Source: Candidatus Marinarcus aquaticus
GTDB taxonomy: Bacteria; Campylobacterota; Campylobacteria; Campylobacterales; Arcobacteraceae
Reading direction: 5' to 3'
Assembly (NCBI RefSeq): GCF_004116335.1
Contig: NZ_PDKN01000001.1
Span: 248,001-312,000, forward strand
Length of the DNA stretch: 64,000 bases
Part shown: positions 34,335 through 44,826 of the stretch, piece after piece
How the letters are laid out: each line of letters opens with the position of its first letter
How positions within the stretch are numbered: the stretch's first letter is position 1
Translations under genes and position numbers: made by a program
The notes under the pieces: generated by a model
Seen by the model: the letters and a program-made list of their open reading frames with translations, nothing else
Database searches by the model: none
What the model was told of the DNA's origin: nothing

Positions 34335-34363
34335 TTGACATTTAATACAAAAAAGGTTATAAT
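34335..34363 (+). promoter_or_regulatory. Consensus sigma-70 promoter of the S10-spc operon
   Basis: TTGACA (34335-34340), 17-base spacer, TATAAT (34358-34363). The predicted start near 34370 gives a leader of about 60 bases. The leader opens with an ACCAT/ATGGT hairpin and ends in AAAGGAAAAAA before ATG 34430. The rest of the gap 34159-34334 is AT-rich and shows no gene. Confidence 0.9.
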
Positions 34364-34429
34364 CCGCGACCATAAAAATGGTTAGAGTGCGTAAACACGT
34401 ACATTTAACGAGTTCTTTAAAGGAAAAAA

Positions 34430-34744
34430 ATGGAAAAAATTAGATTAAAGCTTAAAGCTTATGATCACAGAGTTTTAGACAGAAGTGTTGCTTCAATTGT
34501 TGAAGCTGTTAAAAGAACCGGTGCTGAGTTGAGAGGGCCAATCCCTTTACCAACAAAAATCAGAAGATATACGGTTATTAAAGGTCCTCACGTAAACAAA
34601 GATTCTCGAGAACAATTCGAAATCAGAGTTCACAACAGAATGATTGATATTATTTCTGCAACTCCTGAGACAGTTGACTCATTAATGAAGTTAGACTTAG
34701 CTCCAGAAGTAGACGTAGAAGTTAGATCAATGGGTCAAGAATAA
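34430..34744 (+). CDS. rpsJ: 30S ribosomal protein S10
   Basis: 104 residues, full length. It contains the S10 signature near [15 protein letters not shown] and the [10 protein letters not shown] strand. S10 is part of the 30S head and, as NusE, binds NusB in antitermination. First gene of the operon, behind the consensus promoter at 34335; rplC follows after 17 bases. Arginine is nearly always AGA here, unlike the CGA/CGT mix of genes outside the ribosomal cluster. Confidence 0.98.
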   Translation: MEKIRLKLKAYDHRVLDRSVASIVEAVKRTGAELRGPIPLPTKIRRYTVIKGPHVNKDSREQFEIRVHNRMIDIISATPETVDSLMKLDLAPEVDVEVRSMGQE

Positions 34745-34761
34745 GAAGAAAGGTAATATAG

Positions 34762-35340
34762 ATGGAATTCATAGTTGAAAAAATCGGTATGAGCAGAACT
34801 GTTTCAGTTCCAAGTGTTCCTGTTACACTTTTAAAAGTTCTTGATACAAAAGTATGTGAGATCGCTGAAAACGGTAAAGCTTTCGTTGCTTATAGCAATG
34901 GAAAGAAATTCAATAAAACAATTGAAGGTCAACAAAAAAAGTTTAATTTAAGTAAAGAGTTTAATAGATTTGCAACTATCGCAGTAGCAAACTCTGAAGC
35001 TGGAGACTTAGATGTAGCTGGTTTAGCGGAAGCTAAAGTATTAAAATCTACGTTTAAAACTAAAGGTAGAGGTTTCCAAGGTGGAGTTAAAAGATGGAAC
35101 TTCGCTGGTGGTAGAGCATCACATGGTCACAGAATGGGTAGAAGAGTAGGTTCTATCGGTAACTGCGAATGGCCAGGTCGAGTTATGCCAGGGAAAAAGA
35201 TGCCAGGTCAATACGGAAATACTAACGTAACAGTTAAAAATGAAGTTGTTTCATTTGACGCTGAGACTGGAATTTTAGTTGTAAAAGGTTCAATCGCTGG
35301 ACCAAACGGTGCATTAGGAAAAGTAAAGGTTGCTAAATGA
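34762..35340 (+). CDS. rplC: 50S ribosomal protein L3
   Basis: 192 residues. The central loop with [16 protein letters not shown] and the [14 protein letters not shown] stretch that reaches the peptidyl-transferase region is complete (about 93-130), and [11 protein letters not shown] follows. Early assembly protein of the 50S. Overlaps rplD by four bases (ATGA), so coupled. Confidence 0.97.
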   Translation: MEFIVEKIGMSRTVSVPSVPVTLLKVLDTKVCEIAENGKAFVAYSNGKKFNKTIEGQQKKFNLSKEFNRFATIAVANSEAGDLDVAGLAEAKVLKSTFKTKGRGFQGGVKRWNFAGGRASHGHRMGRRVGSIGNCEWPGRVMPGKKMPGQYGNTNVTVKNEVVSFDAETGILVVKGSIAGPNGALGKVKVAK

Positions 35341-35948
35341 GTAAAGCAGTAATTTTAAACGAAAAATTTGAAAGCAATGGTGAATTAGATTTACCAGCAA
35401 GTTATGAAGAGATCAACTCTCACAACTTATATTTATATGTTAAATCTTACCTTTCTGCATTAAGAGCTAACACTGCTAGAGTTAAAAACAGAAGTGAAGT
35501 TAGCGGTGGTGGTAGAAAACCAAAAGCACAAAAAGGTTCAGGTGGAGCAAGATGGGGTTCTAAAAGATCACCACTATTCGTTGGTGGGGGTCAAGTATTT
35601 GGACCTACAAAAAGAAACTACAACCAAAAAGTAAACAAAAAGCAAAAAGCGTTAGCATTATCTTATGCATTAAATGCTCAAGCAAACAATGGTTCACTTT
35701 TCGTAGTTGATTCAATCAAAATTGAATCTGGAAAAACTAAAGATGCAGTTGCAATTTTAAAATCAATCGACAAGAGAGACACATTAATTGTTGTTGACAC
35801 AATTGATGAGAAAACTTACCTTGCGTTTAGAAATGTAAAAAATTGTTATATGATAGAAAAACAAGAAGTAAATGCTTACTTAATTTCTGCATATCATTCA
35901 GTACTTATTGAAAAATCAGTACTTGATGCATTAACAAAAGAGGCGTAA
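35337..35948 (+). CDS. rplD: 50S ribosomal protein L4
   Basis: 203 residues. The tunnel-lining loop is present ([21 protein letters not shown] at about 56-76), followed by [21 protein letters not shown]. In E. coli L4 also represses the S10 operon through the leader; the leader here is only about 60 bases and lacks the long E. coli structure, so that control is doubtful. ATG overlaps rplC stop. Confidence 0.97.
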   Translation: MSKAVILNEKFESNGELDLPASYEEINSHNLYLYVKSYLSALRANTARVKNRSEVSGGGRKPKAQKGSGGARWGSKRSPLFVGGGQVFGPTKRNYNQKVNKKQKALALSYALNAQANNGSLFVVDSIKIESGKTKDAVAILKSIDKRDTLIVVDTIDEKTYLAFRNVKNCYMIEKQEVNAYLISAYHSVLIEKSVLDALTKEA

Positions 35949-35950
35949 AA

Positions 35951-36232
35951 ATGGCTGATATTACAGATATTAAAGCAATATTATATACAGAGAAAACAAT
36001 CGAACTTCAAGAAAATGGAGTTATCGTGGTTCAAACGAGTCCAAAAATGACTAAAAACAGTTTGAAAGAAGTGTTTAAAGAGTATTTTGGGGTTACACCT
36101 TCAAAAGTTAACTCATTAAGACAAAATGGTAAAGTTAAACGATTCAGAGGACGACCAGGTAAACGACCTGACTTTAAAAAGTTTTATGTAACATTACCAG
36201 AGGGCGCTGAAATAGCGAACCTTTCAGCTTAA
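35951..36232 (+). CDS. rplW: 50S ribosomal protein L23
   Basis: 93 residues, a docking site for SRP and trigger factor at the tunnel exit. Features: LYTEKTIEL near the N-terminus, [30 protein letters not shown] near 55-84, the basic loop contacting 23S rRNA. Two-base gap from rplD and 12 bases to rplB. Confidence 0.96.
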   Translation: MADITDIKAILYTEKTIELQENGVIVVQTSPKMTKNSLKEVFKEYFGVTPSKVNSLRQNGKVKRFRGRPGKRPDFKKFYVTLPEGAEIANLSA

Positions 36233-36244
36233 GGAGTATAGAAG

Positions 36245-37072
36245 ATGGCAATTAAAAAATTTAGACCAATAACTCCTGCTAGAAGATTCATGTCTGTTAT
36301 GGATACTTCTGATATTACTTCTAAACCAACAGTAAGAAGCTTACTTGTAAGAGTTAAAGCAAAAGCGGGTAGAAATAATAACGGTAGAATTACTTCTAGA
36401 CACAAAGAAGCAGGTGCTAAAAAATTATATAGAATCATTGATTTTAAAAGAAACAAATTTGGTATTGAGGGAACTGTATCAACTATTGAGTACGACCCAT
36501 ACAGAAACTGTAGAATTTGTTTAGTTACTTATTTAGATGGTGATAAACGATATATCATCCAACCATCTGGATTAAAAGTTGGTGATAAAGTTCAAGCGGC
36601 TGAGTCTGGTTTAGATATTTTACCAGGTAACGCAATGAGACTTATGAGTATTCCTGTTGGTACTATGGTTCACAACATTGAACTTAAACCAGGTAAAGGT
36701 GCTCAAATGGCAAGATCTGCTGGTGCTTACGCTCAAATCATGGGAAGAGAAGACAAATATGTAATTATGAGACTTCCTTCAGGTGAAATGAGAAAAATTC
36801 TTGGTGTTTGTATGGCAACTATTGGTGTTGTAGGAAATGAAGATTTCACAAACATGGTAATTGGTAAAGCTGGTAGAACAAGACACATGGGTATCAGACC
36901 TCAAACTCGAGGTTCTGCGATGAACCCTATCGATCACCCACACGGTGGTGGTGAAGGTAAAACGAATTCAGGTCGACATCCTGTTACACCATGGGGTATG
37001 CCAACTAAAGGTTATAAAACTAGAAAGAAAAAAGCTAGTGATAAATTAATCATCTCAAGAAGAAAGAAGTAA
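36245..37072 (+). CDS. rplB: 50S ribosomal protein L2
   Basis: 275 residues. The [18 protein letters not shown] segment (about 153-168) and the C-terminal signature [15 protein letters not shown] with the conserved His (about 225-239) are intact. Needed for subunit joining and peptidyl-transferase activity. An AAGGAG site precedes ATG 36245. Confidence 0.98.
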   Translation: MAIKKFRPITPARRFMSVMDTSDITSKPTVRSLLVRVKAKAGRNNNGRITSRHKEAGAKKLYRIIDFKRNKFGIEGTVSTIEYDPYRNCRICLVTYLDGDKRYIIQPSGLKVGDKVQAAESGLDILPGNAMRLMSIPVGTMVHNIELKPGKGAQMARSAGAYAQIMGREDKYVIMRLPSGEMRKILGVCMATIGVVGNEDFTNMVIGKAGRTRHMGIRPQTRGSAMNPIDHPHGGGEGKTNSGRHPVTPWGMPTKGYKTRKKKASDKLIISRRKK

Positions 37073-37083
37073 GGGTTTAAAAG

Positions 37084-37359
37084 ATGGCAAGATCAATTAA
37101 AAAAGGTCCATTCGTAGACAAACACCTAATGAAAAAAGTTCTTAAAGCTGTTGAAGCTAATGACAGAAAACCAATCAAAACATGGTCAAGAAGATCAATG
37201 GTTTTACCAGATATGATCGGTTTAACTTTCAACGTGCACAACGGAAGAAACTTTATTCCTGTAAACATTACAGAAAATCATGTTGGGTACAAATTAGGTG
37301 AATTCGCACCAACAAGAACATTTAAAGGGCACAAAGGTTCTGTGCAAAGAAAGGCGTAG
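37084..37359 (+). CDS. rpsS: 30S ribosomal protein S19
   Basis: 91 residues. Starts [17 protein letters not shown], with the S19 signature [21 protein letters not shown] near 58-78. Forms the S13-S19 pair contacting the A-site tRNA in the 30S head. Two bases separate its stop from the rplV ATG. Confidence 0.97.
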   Translation: MARSIKKGPFVDKHLMKKVLKAVEANDRKPIKTWSRRSMVLPDMIGLTFNVHNGRNFIPVNITENHVGYKLGEFAPTRTFKGHKGSVQRKA

Positions 37360-37361
37360 TG

Positions 37362-37694
37362 ATGGGTAAAGCTATATTAAGATTTATCAGACTTTCTCCA
37401 ACTAAAGCAAGATTAATTGCAAGAGAAGTACAAGGTATGAATGCTGAATATGCAATCGCATCTTTAGAGTTCACTCCAAATAAAGCGGCTGGAATTATTT
37501 CAAAAGTAATCGCTTCAGCTGTAGCAAATGCTGGTTTAGAACCAGAAGAAGCTGTAATTACAAGTGCAAGAGTAGATAAAGGACCAGTTCTTAAAAGATT
37601 TACTCCAAGAGCAAGAGGAAGTGCTTCTCCGAAACACAAACCAACTGCACACATTATGATTGAAGTAGCTGCTGCTGAAAAAGGAGACAAGTAA
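37362..37694 (+). CDS. rplV: 50S ribosomal protein L22
   Basis: 110 residues from ATG 37362; a GTG at 37359 in the same frame overlaps the rpsS stop and is less likely. The core [22 protein letters not shown] and the beta-hairpin loop reaching the exit tunnel with [19 protein letters not shown] near 78-96 are present. Loop changes in this protein cause macrolide resistance in other bacteria; nothing unusual is seen. Confidence 0.96.
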   Translation: MGKAILRFIRLSPTKARLIAREVQGMNAEYAIASLEFTPNKAAGIISKVIASAVANAGLEPEEAVITSARVDKGPVLKRFTPRARGSASPKHKPTAHIMIEVAAAEKGDK

Positions 37695-38392
37695 TGGGTC
37701 AAAAAGTTAATCCAATAGGTTTAAGATTAGGTATCAATAGAAACTGGGAATCACGATGGTTTCCTTCATTCAACAAGATGCCAGCAAACGTTGCAGAAGA
37801 TGACAAAATTAGAAAGTTCATTAAAAAAGAGCTTTACTATGCAGGAATTGCTCAAACTATCGTTGAGAGAACTGCTAAAAAAGTTAGAATCACTATCGTT
37901 GCTGCTAGACCTGGTATCATCATTGGTAAAAAAGGTGCAGACGTTGAGAAGTTAAAAAACAACTTAACTAACTTAGTTGGTAAAGAAGTTGCTGTTAACA
38001 TCAAAGAAGAGAGAAAGCCACAACTTTCTGGTCAATTATCTGCAGAAAACGTTGCTCAACAACTTGAAAGACGGGTTGCATTCAGACGAGCAATGAAACG
38101 AGTTATGCAAAACGCTCTTAAATCTGGAGCAAAAGGTATTAAAGTTTCTGTATCTGGACGACTTGGTGGAGCTGAAATGGCGAGAACTGAGTGGTACTTA
38201 GAAGGTAGAGTTCCTTTACATACTTTAAGAGCAAGAATCGATTATGGTTTTGCTGAAGCGCATACTACATATGGTTGTATTGGTATTAAAGTTTGGATTT
38301 TCAAAGGTGAAGTACTTGCAAAAGGTATCCCTGCTGAAAAAGCTGAAACTGCAAAACCAAAAAGAAGACCTACAAAGAAAAGAGGTAAATAA
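37694..38392 (+). CDS. rpsC: 30S ribosomal protein S3
   Basis: 232 residues. KH domain with [17 protein letters not shown] (GxxG) near 73-89, and the C-terminal domain with [19 protein letters not shown] and [10 protein letters not shown]. Part of the mRNA entry helicase site. The start shares a base with the rplV stop. The C-terminus is a basic Lys-Arg tail. Confidence 0.98.
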   Translation: MGQKVNPIGLRLGINRNWESRWFPSFNKMPANVAEDDKIRKFIKKELYYAGIAQTIVERTAKKVRITIVAARPGIIIGKKGADVEKLKNNLTNLVGKEVAVNIKEERKPQLSGQLSAENVAQQLERRVAFRRAMKRVMQNALKSGAKGIKVSVSGRLGGAEMARTEWYLEGRVPLHTLRARIDYGFAEAHTTYGCIGIKVWIFKGEVLAKGIPAEKAETAKPKRRPTKKRGK

Positions 38393-38394
38393 TC

Positions 38395-38820
38395 ATGTTA
38401 ATGCCTAAAAGAATGAAATACAGAAAGTACCAAAAAGGTAGAAATAGAGGTTATGCTACAAGCGGTAACTCTTTAGCTTACGGTGATTTTGGTATCAAAG
38501 CAGTTGAGCATGGACGAATTGACTCAAGACAAATCGAAGCAGCCAGAATTGCAATGACAAGAAAGGTAAAAAGACAAGCGAAAGTTTGGATTATGGTATT
38601 CCCTGACAAACCACTTACTGCTAAACCTCTTGAAACAAGAATGGGTAAAGGTAAAGGTGCTATTGACAAATGGGTTATGAATATCAAGCCAGGTCGAGTT
38701 TGTTTTGAAATCGCTGGTGTTGGTGAAGAGTTATCAAGAGATGCTTTAACTTTAGCGATGCACAAACTTCCATTTAAAACTAAAATTGTAACAAAAGATA
38801 GTGAAAATGAAATATATTGA
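38395..38820 (+). CDS. rplP: 50S ribosomal protein L16
   Basis: 141 residues beginning [16 protein letters not shown], with [18 protein letters not shown] near 40 and the RMGKGKG loop (residues about 81-87) at the A-site side of the peptidyl-transferase centre. Its end overlaps rpmC by 14 bases. Confidence 0.97.
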   Translation: MLMPKRMKYRKYQKGRNRGYATSGNSLAYGDFGIKAVEHGRIDSRQIEAARIAMTRKVKRQAKVWIMVFPDKPLTAKPLETRMGKGKGAIDKWVMNIKPGRVCFEIAGVGEELSRDALTLAMHKLPFKTKIVTKDSENEIY

Positions 38821-38998
38821 TATTAAAGATAAAAGTTTACAAGAGTTAAACGAGTTGTTAAAAGAGAAAAAGGTGCTGCTTTTTGAATTAAAAGCGAAGC
38901 TAAAAACTATGCAGTTAACGAATACATCTGAATTAAAAGTAGCGAAAAAAGATATCGCTCGAATTCAAACAGCTATTACTGCAGTAAAAGCTAACTAA
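38807..38998 (+). CDS. rpmC: 50S ribosomal protein L29
   Basis: 63 residues from ATG 38807 (a GTG at 38801 would add MK). Two-helix protein with [26 protein letters not shown] and the [11 protein letters not shown] ending typical of L29. Sits near the tunnel exit beside L23. It starts inside the rplP end. Confidence 0.95.
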   Translation: MKYIDIKDKSLQELNELLKEKKVLLFELKAKLKTMQLTNTSELKVAKKDIARIQTAITAVKAN

Positions 38999-39009
38999 GG
39001 ATCTATGGT

Positions 39010-39264
39010 ATGAATACGCATAAAAGAGAGATTCAAGGTGTAGTGGTAAGAAAATCTGGAGATAAAACAGCGTCTGTATTAGTTACACGACAAGTTTTAC
39101 ACCCAAAATACCACAAGACTGTTAAGAGATTTAAAAAATATTTAGTTCACGACGAAAGAAATGAATTAAACGAAGGTGACACTGTAATTGCTGTTGAGTG
39201 CAGACCACTTTCTAAAACTAAATCTTTTAGATTAAAGACAATTGTAGCTACAGGAGTTAAATAA
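39010..39264 (+). CDS. rpsQ: 30S ribosomal protein S17
   Basis: 84 residues, OB fold: [20 protein letters not shown] at the start, [19 protein letters not shown] in the middle and the S17 signature [18 protein letters not shown] near 57-74. Binds 16S rRNA early in assembly. Its stop overlaps the rplN ATG by one base. Confidence 0.97.
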   Translation: MNTHKREIQGVVVRKSGDKTASVLVTRQVLHPKYHKTVKRFKKYLVHDERNELNEGDTVIAVECRPLSKTKSFRLKTIVATGVK

Positions 39265-39632
39265 TGATTCAAAGTTTTACACGATTAAACGTAGCTGACA
39301 ACACTGGTGCTAAAGAGATCATGTGTATCAAAGTACTTGGTGGGTCTAAAAGAAGATATGCATCTGTTGGTGATGTTATTGTTGCTTCAGTTAAAAAAGC
39401 GATTCCAACTGGTAAAGTTAAAAAAGGTCAAGTTGTTAAAGCTGTTGTTGTTAGAACTCACAAAGAGATTCAAAGAGAAAATGGTTCTTTAATCAGATTC
39501 GACGACAACGCTGCTGTTATCCTTGACGCTAAAAAAGAGCCAATTGGAACGAGAATTTTTGGACCTGTTGCAAGAGAAGTTCGATATAAAAACTTCATGA
39601 AAATTGTTTCACTTGCTCCGGAGGTATTATAA
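39264..39632 (+). CDS. rplN: 50S ribosomal protein L14
   Basis: 122 residues, the invariant length. [21 protein letters not shown] at the N-terminus, [22 protein letters not shown] in the middle and [13 protein letters not shown] near the C-terminus. Forms an intersubunit bridge and is the binding site of RsfS. Confidence 0.98.
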   Translation: MIQSFTRLNVADNTGAKEIMCIKVLGGSKRRYASVGDVIVASVKKAIPTGKVKKGQVVKAVVVRTHKEIQRENGSLIRFDDNAAVILDAKKEPIGTRIFGPVAREVRYKNFMKIVSLAPEVL

Positions 39633-39634
39633 TT

Positions 39635-39874
39635 ATGGCAGTTAAATTAAAGATCAAAAAAGGTGATACTGTAAAAATCATTGCTGGAGATGATAAAGGT
39701 AAAACGGGAGAAGTTTTAGAAGTATTACCATCAAAAAACAAAGTAGTTGTTAAAGGTTGTAAAGTTGCTAAGAAAACTGTTAAACCTGATCAAGACAAAA
39801 ATCCAGATGGTGGTTTTGTAAACAAAGAGATGCCTATTGATATCTCTAATGTAGCAAAAGTAGAAGGTGAGTAA
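39635..39874 (+). CDS. rplX: 50S ribosomal protein L24
   Basis: 79 residues, shorter than the usual about 100 but typical for Campylobacterota. KOW motif: [23 protein letters not shown] at about 8-30. C-terminal part with [17 protein letters not shown]. Assembly initiator near the tunnel exit. ATG 39635 lies two bases after the rplN stop. Confidence 0.95.
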   Translation: MAVKLKIKKGDTVKIIAGDDKGKTGEVLEVLPSKNKVVVKGCKVAKKTVKPDQDKNPDGGFVNKEMPIDISNVAKVEGE

Positions 39875-39875
39875 G

Positions 39876-40424
39876 ATGTCAGCTAGATTATTAGAAAGAT
39901 ATAAAGCGGAAATTAAACCAGCATTAGAATCAGAATTCGTAAAAAACAAAATGTTAACTGCTAAGTTAGAAAAAGTAGTTATCTCTGTTGGTGCGGGTGA
40001 GGCAATGAAAGACAGTAAATTAATGCAAAACATTCAAGATACTATCTCTTTAATTACTGGTCAAAGAGCAGTACAAATCATTGCTAAAAAATCTGTTGCA
40101 GGTTTTAAAGTTAGAGAAGGTATGCCTGTAGGTGTTAAAGTAACACTTAGAGGGGAGCAAATGTATAACTTTATAGATAAACTTTGTTCAATCGCACTTC
40201 CAAGAGTAAAAGACTTCCAAGGTCTTAATAGAAATGGTTTTGACGGTAGAGGAAACTTTAACTTTGGTCTTGATGAACAATTAATGTTCCCAGAAGTTGT
40301 ATATGATAATATCATTACAACACATGGTATGAATATTTCAATTTCTACATCTGCAGATAACGATAAAGAAGCGTACAGATTATTAGAACTTGTAGGAATT
40401 CCATTTACAAAAGGAAGAGCGTAA
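39876..40424 (+). CDS. rplE: 50S ribosomal protein L5
   Basis: 182 residues from ATG 39876, just after the rplX stop; a GTG at 39867 is in frame but inside rpl[20 protein letters not shown] near 26-44 is the L5 signature region and the [20 protein letters not shown] stretch near 110-129 is conserved. Binds 5S rRNA and the P-site tRNA. One-base overlap to rpsN. Confidence 0.97.
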   Translation: MSARLLERYKAEIKPALESEFVKNKMLTAKLEKVVISVGAGEAMKDSKLMQNIQDTISLITGQRAVQIIAKKSVAGFKVREGMPVGVKVTLRGEQMYNFIDKLCSIALPRVKDFQGLNRNGFDGRGNFNFGLDEQLMFPEVVYDNIITTHGMNISISTSADNDKEAYRLLELVGIPFTKGRA

Positions 40425-40609
40425 TGGCAAAGAAATCTATGATTGCTAAGCAACAGAGAGCTCCTAAGTTCTCTTCTAGAGCTTATACAAGATGTTCAGT
40501 TTGTGGTCGACCACACTCAGTTTACAGAGACTTTGGTCTTTGTAGAGTGTGTTTAAGAAAAATGGCTAACGAAGGTTTATTACCTGGTGTTAGAAAAGCT
40601 AGTTGGTAG
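40424..40609 (+). CDS. rpsN: 30S ribosomal protein S14, zinc type
   Basis: 61 residues, the short zinc-binding (type Z) S14. Four Cys ligands are present: CSVCGRPH at about 24-31 and CRVCLRK at about 40-46. S14 paralogues without zinc replace it under zinc starvation in some bacteria; none is in this window. It lies between rplE and rpsH as in other spc operons. Confidence 0.97.
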   Translation: MAKKSMIAKQQRAPKFSSRAYTRCSVCGRPHSVYRDFGLCRVCLRKMANEGLLPGVRKASW

Positions 40610-40621
40610 GAGAATAAAGCT

Positions 40622-41020
40622 ATGATGAATGACATAATCGCAGATGCTTTAACTAGAATTAGAAATGCAGCAATGAGAAAACTTGAAGTTACTACATTGT
40701 TACATTCTAACACTGTAGAAGGTGTATTGAAAGTTTTAGAGCAAAAAGAGTATATCGATGGATATAAAGTAGTTGACGGTAAAAATAATAAGAAAACTAT
40801 TCAAGTTACACTTAAATATGATGATGCTGACAGATCAGTTATCAACGAGTTACAAAGAGTTTCAACTCCAGGACGAAGAGTTTATAAACACTCTACTGAG
40901 TTAAAATCTTTCAAAAATGGATATGGTACTATCATTGTTTCTACAAACAAGGGTGTAATTTCAAATGATGAAGCTTTCGCTGCTAAAGTTGGTGGTGAAG
41001 TTTTATGTACAGTGTGGTAG
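40622..41020 (+). CDS. rpsH: 30S ribosomal protein S8
   Basis: 132 residues. N-terminal [17 protein letters not shown] and C-terminal [33 protein letters not shown] with the S8 signature. Binds 16S helix 21; in E. coli it represses the spc operon. An AGGAG site precedes tandem ATGs at 40622 and 40625; I use the first. Confidence 0.97.
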   Translation: MMNDIIADALTRIRNAAMRKLEVTTLLHSNTVEGVLKVLEQKEYIDGYKVVDGKNNKKTIQVTLKYDDADRSVINELQRVSTPGRRVYKHSTELKSFKNGYGTIIVSTNKGVISNDEAFAAKVGGEVLCTVW

Positions 41021-41029
41021 GAGAGAACA

Positions 41030-41563
41030 ATGTCAAGAATTGGTAAACAACCTATCGCAATCCCAAGTGGAGTTGAAGTTACAGTTGATGGTACAGCAAT
41101 CGTTGTAAAAAAAGGTAATAAATCTTCTACTGTTGAGACACACGGACGAGTTGATGTTGAAATCGCAGAAGGAAAAGTTGTATTCTCAAGAAAAGGTGAA
41201 GATAAAGAATCTTCAGCATTCTGGGGAACTTACAGAGCTTTAACAAACAATGCAATCGTTGGTTTAGCTGAAGGTTATAAAAAATCTTTAGAGATCAACG
41301 GTGTTGGTTACAGAGCTGCTGTTAAAGGTAAAGTTCTTGAGTTACAACTTGGTTATTCTCATCCAATCGAATTTGATATTCCAGAAGGAATTGAGATTTC
41401 TGTTGATAAGAACATTGTAAACGTAGAAGGTGCAGATAAACAACAAGTTGGTCAAACTGCTGCAATTATTAGAGGCTTTAGAAAACCAGAACCATATAAA
41501 GGTAAAGGTGTTAAATATACTGACGAGCATATCGTTAGAAAAGCCGGAAAAACTGCTAAGTAA
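41030..41563 (+). CDS. rplF: 50S ribosomal protein L6
   Basis: 177 residues, two repeated alpha/beta domains. [17 protein letters not shown] at the start and the signature [22 protein letters not shown] near 152-173. Sits near the sarcin-ricin loop and the factor site. A GGAGAG site precedes the ATG. Confidence 0.98.
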   Translation: MSRIGKQPIAIPSGVEVTVDGTAIVVKKGNKSSTVETHGRVDVEIAEGKVVFSRKGEDKESSAFWGTYRALTNNAIVGLAEGYKKSLEINGVGYRAAVKGKVLELQLGYSHPIEFDIPEGIEISVDKNIVNVEGADKQQVGQTAAIIRGFRKPEPYKGKGVKYTDEHIVRKAGKTAK

Positions 41564-41573
41564 GGTGTGAAGT

Positions 41574-41933
41574 ATGAGTAGAGCAAAAGATTTAGCAAAG
41601 AAAAATTCTTTAAGAATTAAAAGAAAAAAAAGAGTTAGAGGAAAAATCTCTGGTACAGCTTCAAGACCAAGAGTTACAGTTTTCAAATCTAATAGGTATT
41701 TAAGTGCACAAGCAGTAAACGATGTTGAAGGTGTTACATTAGCATCAGTTAACTCTAAAGCTATGAACTTAAATGTAAGCAAAGAGAACGCAACAAAAGT
41801 AGCAGCTACATTCGCAGAAAGCTTAAAAGCTGCAAATATTACTGAAGTTGTATTTGACAAAAATGGTTACCTTTATCACGGTGTAGTTGCAGCATTCGCT
41901 GACGCACTTAGAGATAACGGTATCAAATTATAA
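41574..41933 (+). CDS. rplR: 50S ribosomal protein L18
   Basis: 119 residues with a basic N-terminal tail (KKNSLRIKRKKRVRGKISG), RPRVTVFKSNRYLSAQAVND and the C-terminal YLYHGVVAAFADALRDNGI, which is the L18 signature. Binds 5S rRNA with L5. Ten-base gap from rplF. Confidence 0.97.
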   Translation: MSRAKDLAKKNSLRIKRKKRVRGKISGTASRPRVTVFKSNRYLSAQAVNDVEGVTLASVNSKAMNLNVSKENATKVAATFAESLKAANITEVVFDKNGYLYHGVVAAFADALRDNGIKL

Positions 41934-41942
41934 GGGTTAATG

Positions 41943-42383
41943 ATGGCAGTTAATAGAGAAGATTTTCAAGAAGCAATCGTTAAAATTGGAAGAGTTACAA
42001 AGGTTGTAAAAGGTGGACGAAGATTCAGATTTACAGCTTTAGTTGTTGTTGGTGATAAAAACGGAACAGTTGGATTTGGTACTGGAAAAGCAAAAGAGGT
42101 TCCAGATGCAATTAAAAAAGCTTTAGATGATGCATTTAAACGATTAGTCAGTGTATCAATTAAAGGAACAACTATCGCACATGATATTGAGCATAAGTAC
42201 AATTCAAGTAAAATTTTACTTAAACCTGCATCTGAGGGTACAGGGCTTATTGCTGGTGGTGCTGCGAGACCAGTTCTTGAACTTTCAGGGGTTACAGATA
42301 TCATTGCTAAATCTCTTGGTTCAAACAATCCAAACAACCTTGTACAAGCTACAGTTGAAGCGTTAGCAAGAATTAAAGGATAG
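41943..42383 (+). CDS. rpsE: 30S ribosomal protein S5
   Basis: 146 residues using the second ATG at 41943 (better spaced from AAGGG than ATG 41940). Contains [31 protein letters not shown] (S5 signature, about 8-38) and the C-terminal [22 protein letters not shown] stretch. Shorter at the N-terminus than the E. coli protein. In most bacteria rpmD (L30) would follow; here rplO starts three bases after the stop. Confidence 0.97.
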   Translation: MAVNREDFQEAIVKIGRVTKVVKGGRRFRFTALVVVGDKNGTVGFGTGKAKEVPDAIKKALDDAFKRLVSVSIKGTTIAHDIEHKYNSSKILLKPASEGTGLIAGGAARPVLELSGVTDIIAKSLGSNNPNNLVQATVEALARIKG

Positions 42384-42386
42384 AGT

Positions 42387-42785
42387 ATGGCATTAGACAA
42401 CTTACAACCAGCAACTGGTAGTACAACAAATACTAAACGAGTAGGTAGAGGTCAAGGTTCAGGAATGGGTAAGACTTCTACTCGAGGTCAAAAAGGTCAA
42501 AAATCTAGATCTGGGTATAAAATCAAAAGAGGTTTTGAGGGTGGACAAATGCCAATCCAAAAAAGACTTCCAAAGATTGGATTTTTCTCAAGAGCTGTAA
42601 AACCTTACTCTATCAATGTTGATAAAGTGAAACAAGTTGCAGCACTTGAAGAGATTACAGTTGAGTCAATCAAATCTGTATACAAATTATCTAAATCAGT
42701 TGTAAAGGTTAAATTAATTGGTGCAGCTGCAAAAGATTTAGCTTCTAAAATTAAAGACGAAAACGTAACAACTACTGGAAACTAA
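42387..42785 (+). CDS. rplO: 50S ribosomal protein L15
   Basis: 132 residues. [49 protein letters not shown] at about 18-66 is the extended Gly-rich arm that threads 23S rRNA. Late-assembly protein. It directly follows rpsE without rpmD and is one base from secY. Confidence 0.97.
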   Translation: MALDNLQPATGSTTNTKRVGRGQGSGMGKTSTRGQKGQKSRSGYKIKRGFEGGQMPIQKRLPKIGFFSRAVKPYSINVDKVKQVAALEEITVESIKSVYKLSKSVVKVKLIGAAAKDLASKIKDENVTTTGN

Positions 42786-42786
42786 T

Positions 42787-44049
42787 ATGAGTAAAGATCT
42801 AATAAATAAGATTCTTATTACATTAGGTTTTATCTTCCTCTATAGGTTACTGGCATACGTGCCAGTTCCTGGAGTGAACATAGACGTTGTAAAAGAATTT
42901 TTTGATTCAAATGCAAACAATGCATTAGGTCTTGTGAACATGTTTAGTGGAAATGCCATTGAGCGATTAAGTATTATCTCATTAGGTATTATGCCTTACA
43001 TTACTGCTTCTATTATTATGGAACTTCTAGCAGCAACTTTCCCTGGTCTTGGTAAAATGAAAAAAGAGCGAGATGGAATGCAAAAATATATGCAAATCAT
43101 CCGATACACAACTGTTGTAATCACATTGATTCAAGCAGTCGGAGTATCAATGGGTCTGAACTCATTAACAGGACAAAGTGGTCAAGGTGCAATCTCAATT
43201 GATATGGATACATTTGTGGCTGTTTCAGCAATTTCAATGTTAACAGGAACCATGCTTTTAATGTGGATTGGAGAACAAATCACACAAAAAGGGATTGGTA
43301 ATGGTATTTCACTGATTATCTTTGCAGGTATTGTTTCGGCAATTCCAAGTGCAATTGGTGGTACGATTGATTTAGTGAACAATGGACAAATGAACTTCTT
43401 AACAGTTATTGGAATCCTAGTGGTTATTCTCGGAACGGTGGGAGCAATTATCTATGTTGAATTAGGTGAAAGAAGAGTACCTGTATCTTACTCAAGAAAA
43501 GTAATGATGCAAAATCAAAATAAAAGAGTAATGAATTATATTCCTATTAAGGTAAACCTTTCAGGTGTAATTCCTGCAATTTTTGCAAGTGCAATTTTGA
43601 TGTTCCCTGCTACTATTTTACAAGGCAGTCAAAACAAAATATTGATGGCTGTGGCAGATTTTGTAAGTCCTCAGTCTTATACATTTAATATCTTTATGTT
43701 CTTATTTGTTGTTTTCTTTGCATTCTTCTATGCATCGATCACCTTTAATGCAAAAGATATCTCTGAAAACTTAAAAAAACAAGGTGGATTTATTCCTGGT
43801 GTACGACCGGGTGAAAGCACTGCTGGTTTCTTAAATGATATTGCTGGACGATTAACGTTCTGGGGTGCATTGTACTTAGCTGCAATCTCTACAGTACCAT
43901 GGCTTTTAGTAAAAGCAATGGGCGTACCTTTCTATTTTGGTGGGGTAGCTGTACTGATTGTTGTTCAAGTTGCAATTGATACCATGAGAAAAATTGAAGC
44001 ACAACAGTATATGAATAAATATGATACATTAAGTGCAGTCGGTCTGTAA
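42787..44049 (+). CDS. secY: Protein translocase subunit SecY
   Basis: Channel of the Sec translocon in the inner membrane; 420 residues with ten predicted transmembrane segments. Signatures: GIMPYITASIIMEL near 68-81 (SecY motif 1), ERRVPVSYSRK near 229-239 (cytosolic loop), PGVRPGESTAGFLN near 338-351. Shorter loops than E. coli but complete. Located in the spc operon as usual. Confidence 0.98.
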   Translation: MSKDLINKILITLGFIFLYRLLAYVPVPGVNIDVVKEFFDSNANNALGLVNMFSGNAIERLSIISLGIMPYITASIIMELLAATFPGLGKMKKERDGMQKYMQIIRYTTVVITLIQAVGVSMGLNSLTGQSGQGAISIDMDTFVAVSAISMLTGTMLLMWIGEQITQKGIGNGISLIIFAGIVSAIPSAIGGTIDLVNNGQMNFLTVIGILVVILGTVGAIIYVELGERRVPVSYSRKVMMQNQNKRVMNYIPIKVNLSGVIPAIFASAILMFPATILQGSQNKILMAVADFVSPQSYTFNIFMFLFVVFFAFFYASITFNAKDISENLKKQGGFIPGVRPGESTAGFLNDIAGRLTFWGALYLAAISTVPWLLVKAMGVPFYFGGVAVLIVVQVAIDTMRKIEAQQYMNKYDTLSAVGL

Positions 44050-44054
44050 ATATT

Positions 44055-44816
44055 ATGGCAATTCCATTAAGAAAAGAAAACGAAATTGAAAAGCTTCGAA
44101 CTGCTTCCCAAGCAGTTGCGAAGACTTTGAACTACTTAAAAGAGAATGTAAAACCCGGAATGACCCTGTTAGAAGTGGACAAAATGGGTGAAGATTTTCT
44201 TCTGTCTTTAGGTGCAAGACCTGCTTTTAAAGGTCTGTACGGCTTTCCAAATGCAATTTGCACATCTTTAAACGAAGTTGTAATTCACGGTATTCCTGAT
44301 GATACAGTATTAAAAGAGGGAGACATTTTAGGACTCGACATCGGAAGTGAAATTGATGGTTGGTATGGTGATGCGGCCATTACAATGCCAATTGGTCAAA
44401 TTTCCAAAGAGGATGAAGACTTAATAGCGTGCGCAAAAGATACTTTATATTATGCGATTGATATGATTAAAGAGGGTATGCGATTCAAAGAGCTTTCAAA
44501 AGCCATTGAAGACTTCATTCGTGCAAGAGGTTATGTGCCTTTAACACGTTTTTGTGGTCATGGAATTGGACGAAAACCACATGGTGAACCAGAGATTCCA
44601 AACTATGTTGAAACGCCAAACGTGAAAGCTGGTCCTAAAATTAAAAACGGAATGGTTTTTTGTATTGAACCAATGATTTGTCAAAAAGAGCAGGAACCTG
44701 TGATTTTAGAGAATGATTGGGACGTGATATCTCAAGATGGCTTACGAACAAGCCATTATGAACATACTGTGGCTGTGGTTAATGGTAAAGCAGTCATTCT
44801 ATCAGAAGTAAATTAA
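44055..44816 (+). CDS. map: Type I methionine aminopeptidase
   Basis: Removes initiator Met from nascent proteins. 253 residues. The five metal ligands can be read: Asp in [10 protein letters not shown], Asp in WYGDAAIT, His in [14 protein letters not shown], Glu in CIEPMI, Glu in SHYEHTV. The substrate His lies in VVIHGIPDD. Five bases after secY; infA follows. Confidence 0.97.
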   Translation: MAIPLRKENEIEKLRTASQAVAKTLNYLKENVKPGMTLLEVDKMGEDFLLSLGARPAFKGLYGFPNAICTSLNEVVIHGIPDDTVLKEGDILGLDIGSEIDGWYGDAAITMPIGQISKEDEDLIACAKDTLYYAIDMIKEGMRFKELSKAIEDFIRARGYVPLTRFCGHGIGRKPHGEPEIPNYVETPNVKAGPKIKNGMVFCIEPMICQKEQEPVILENDWDVISQDGLRTSHYEHTVAVVNGKAVILSEVN

Positions 44817-44826
44817 AGGAAAACAA

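Noticed and set aside
41342-41860. 172-codon minus-strand frame over rplF-rplR
   Set aside because: Lies wholly opposite conserved ribosomal protein genes; the product has no family resemblance.
41966-42400. 144-codon minus-strand frame over rpsE
   Set aside because: Shadow of rpsE; no start signal.
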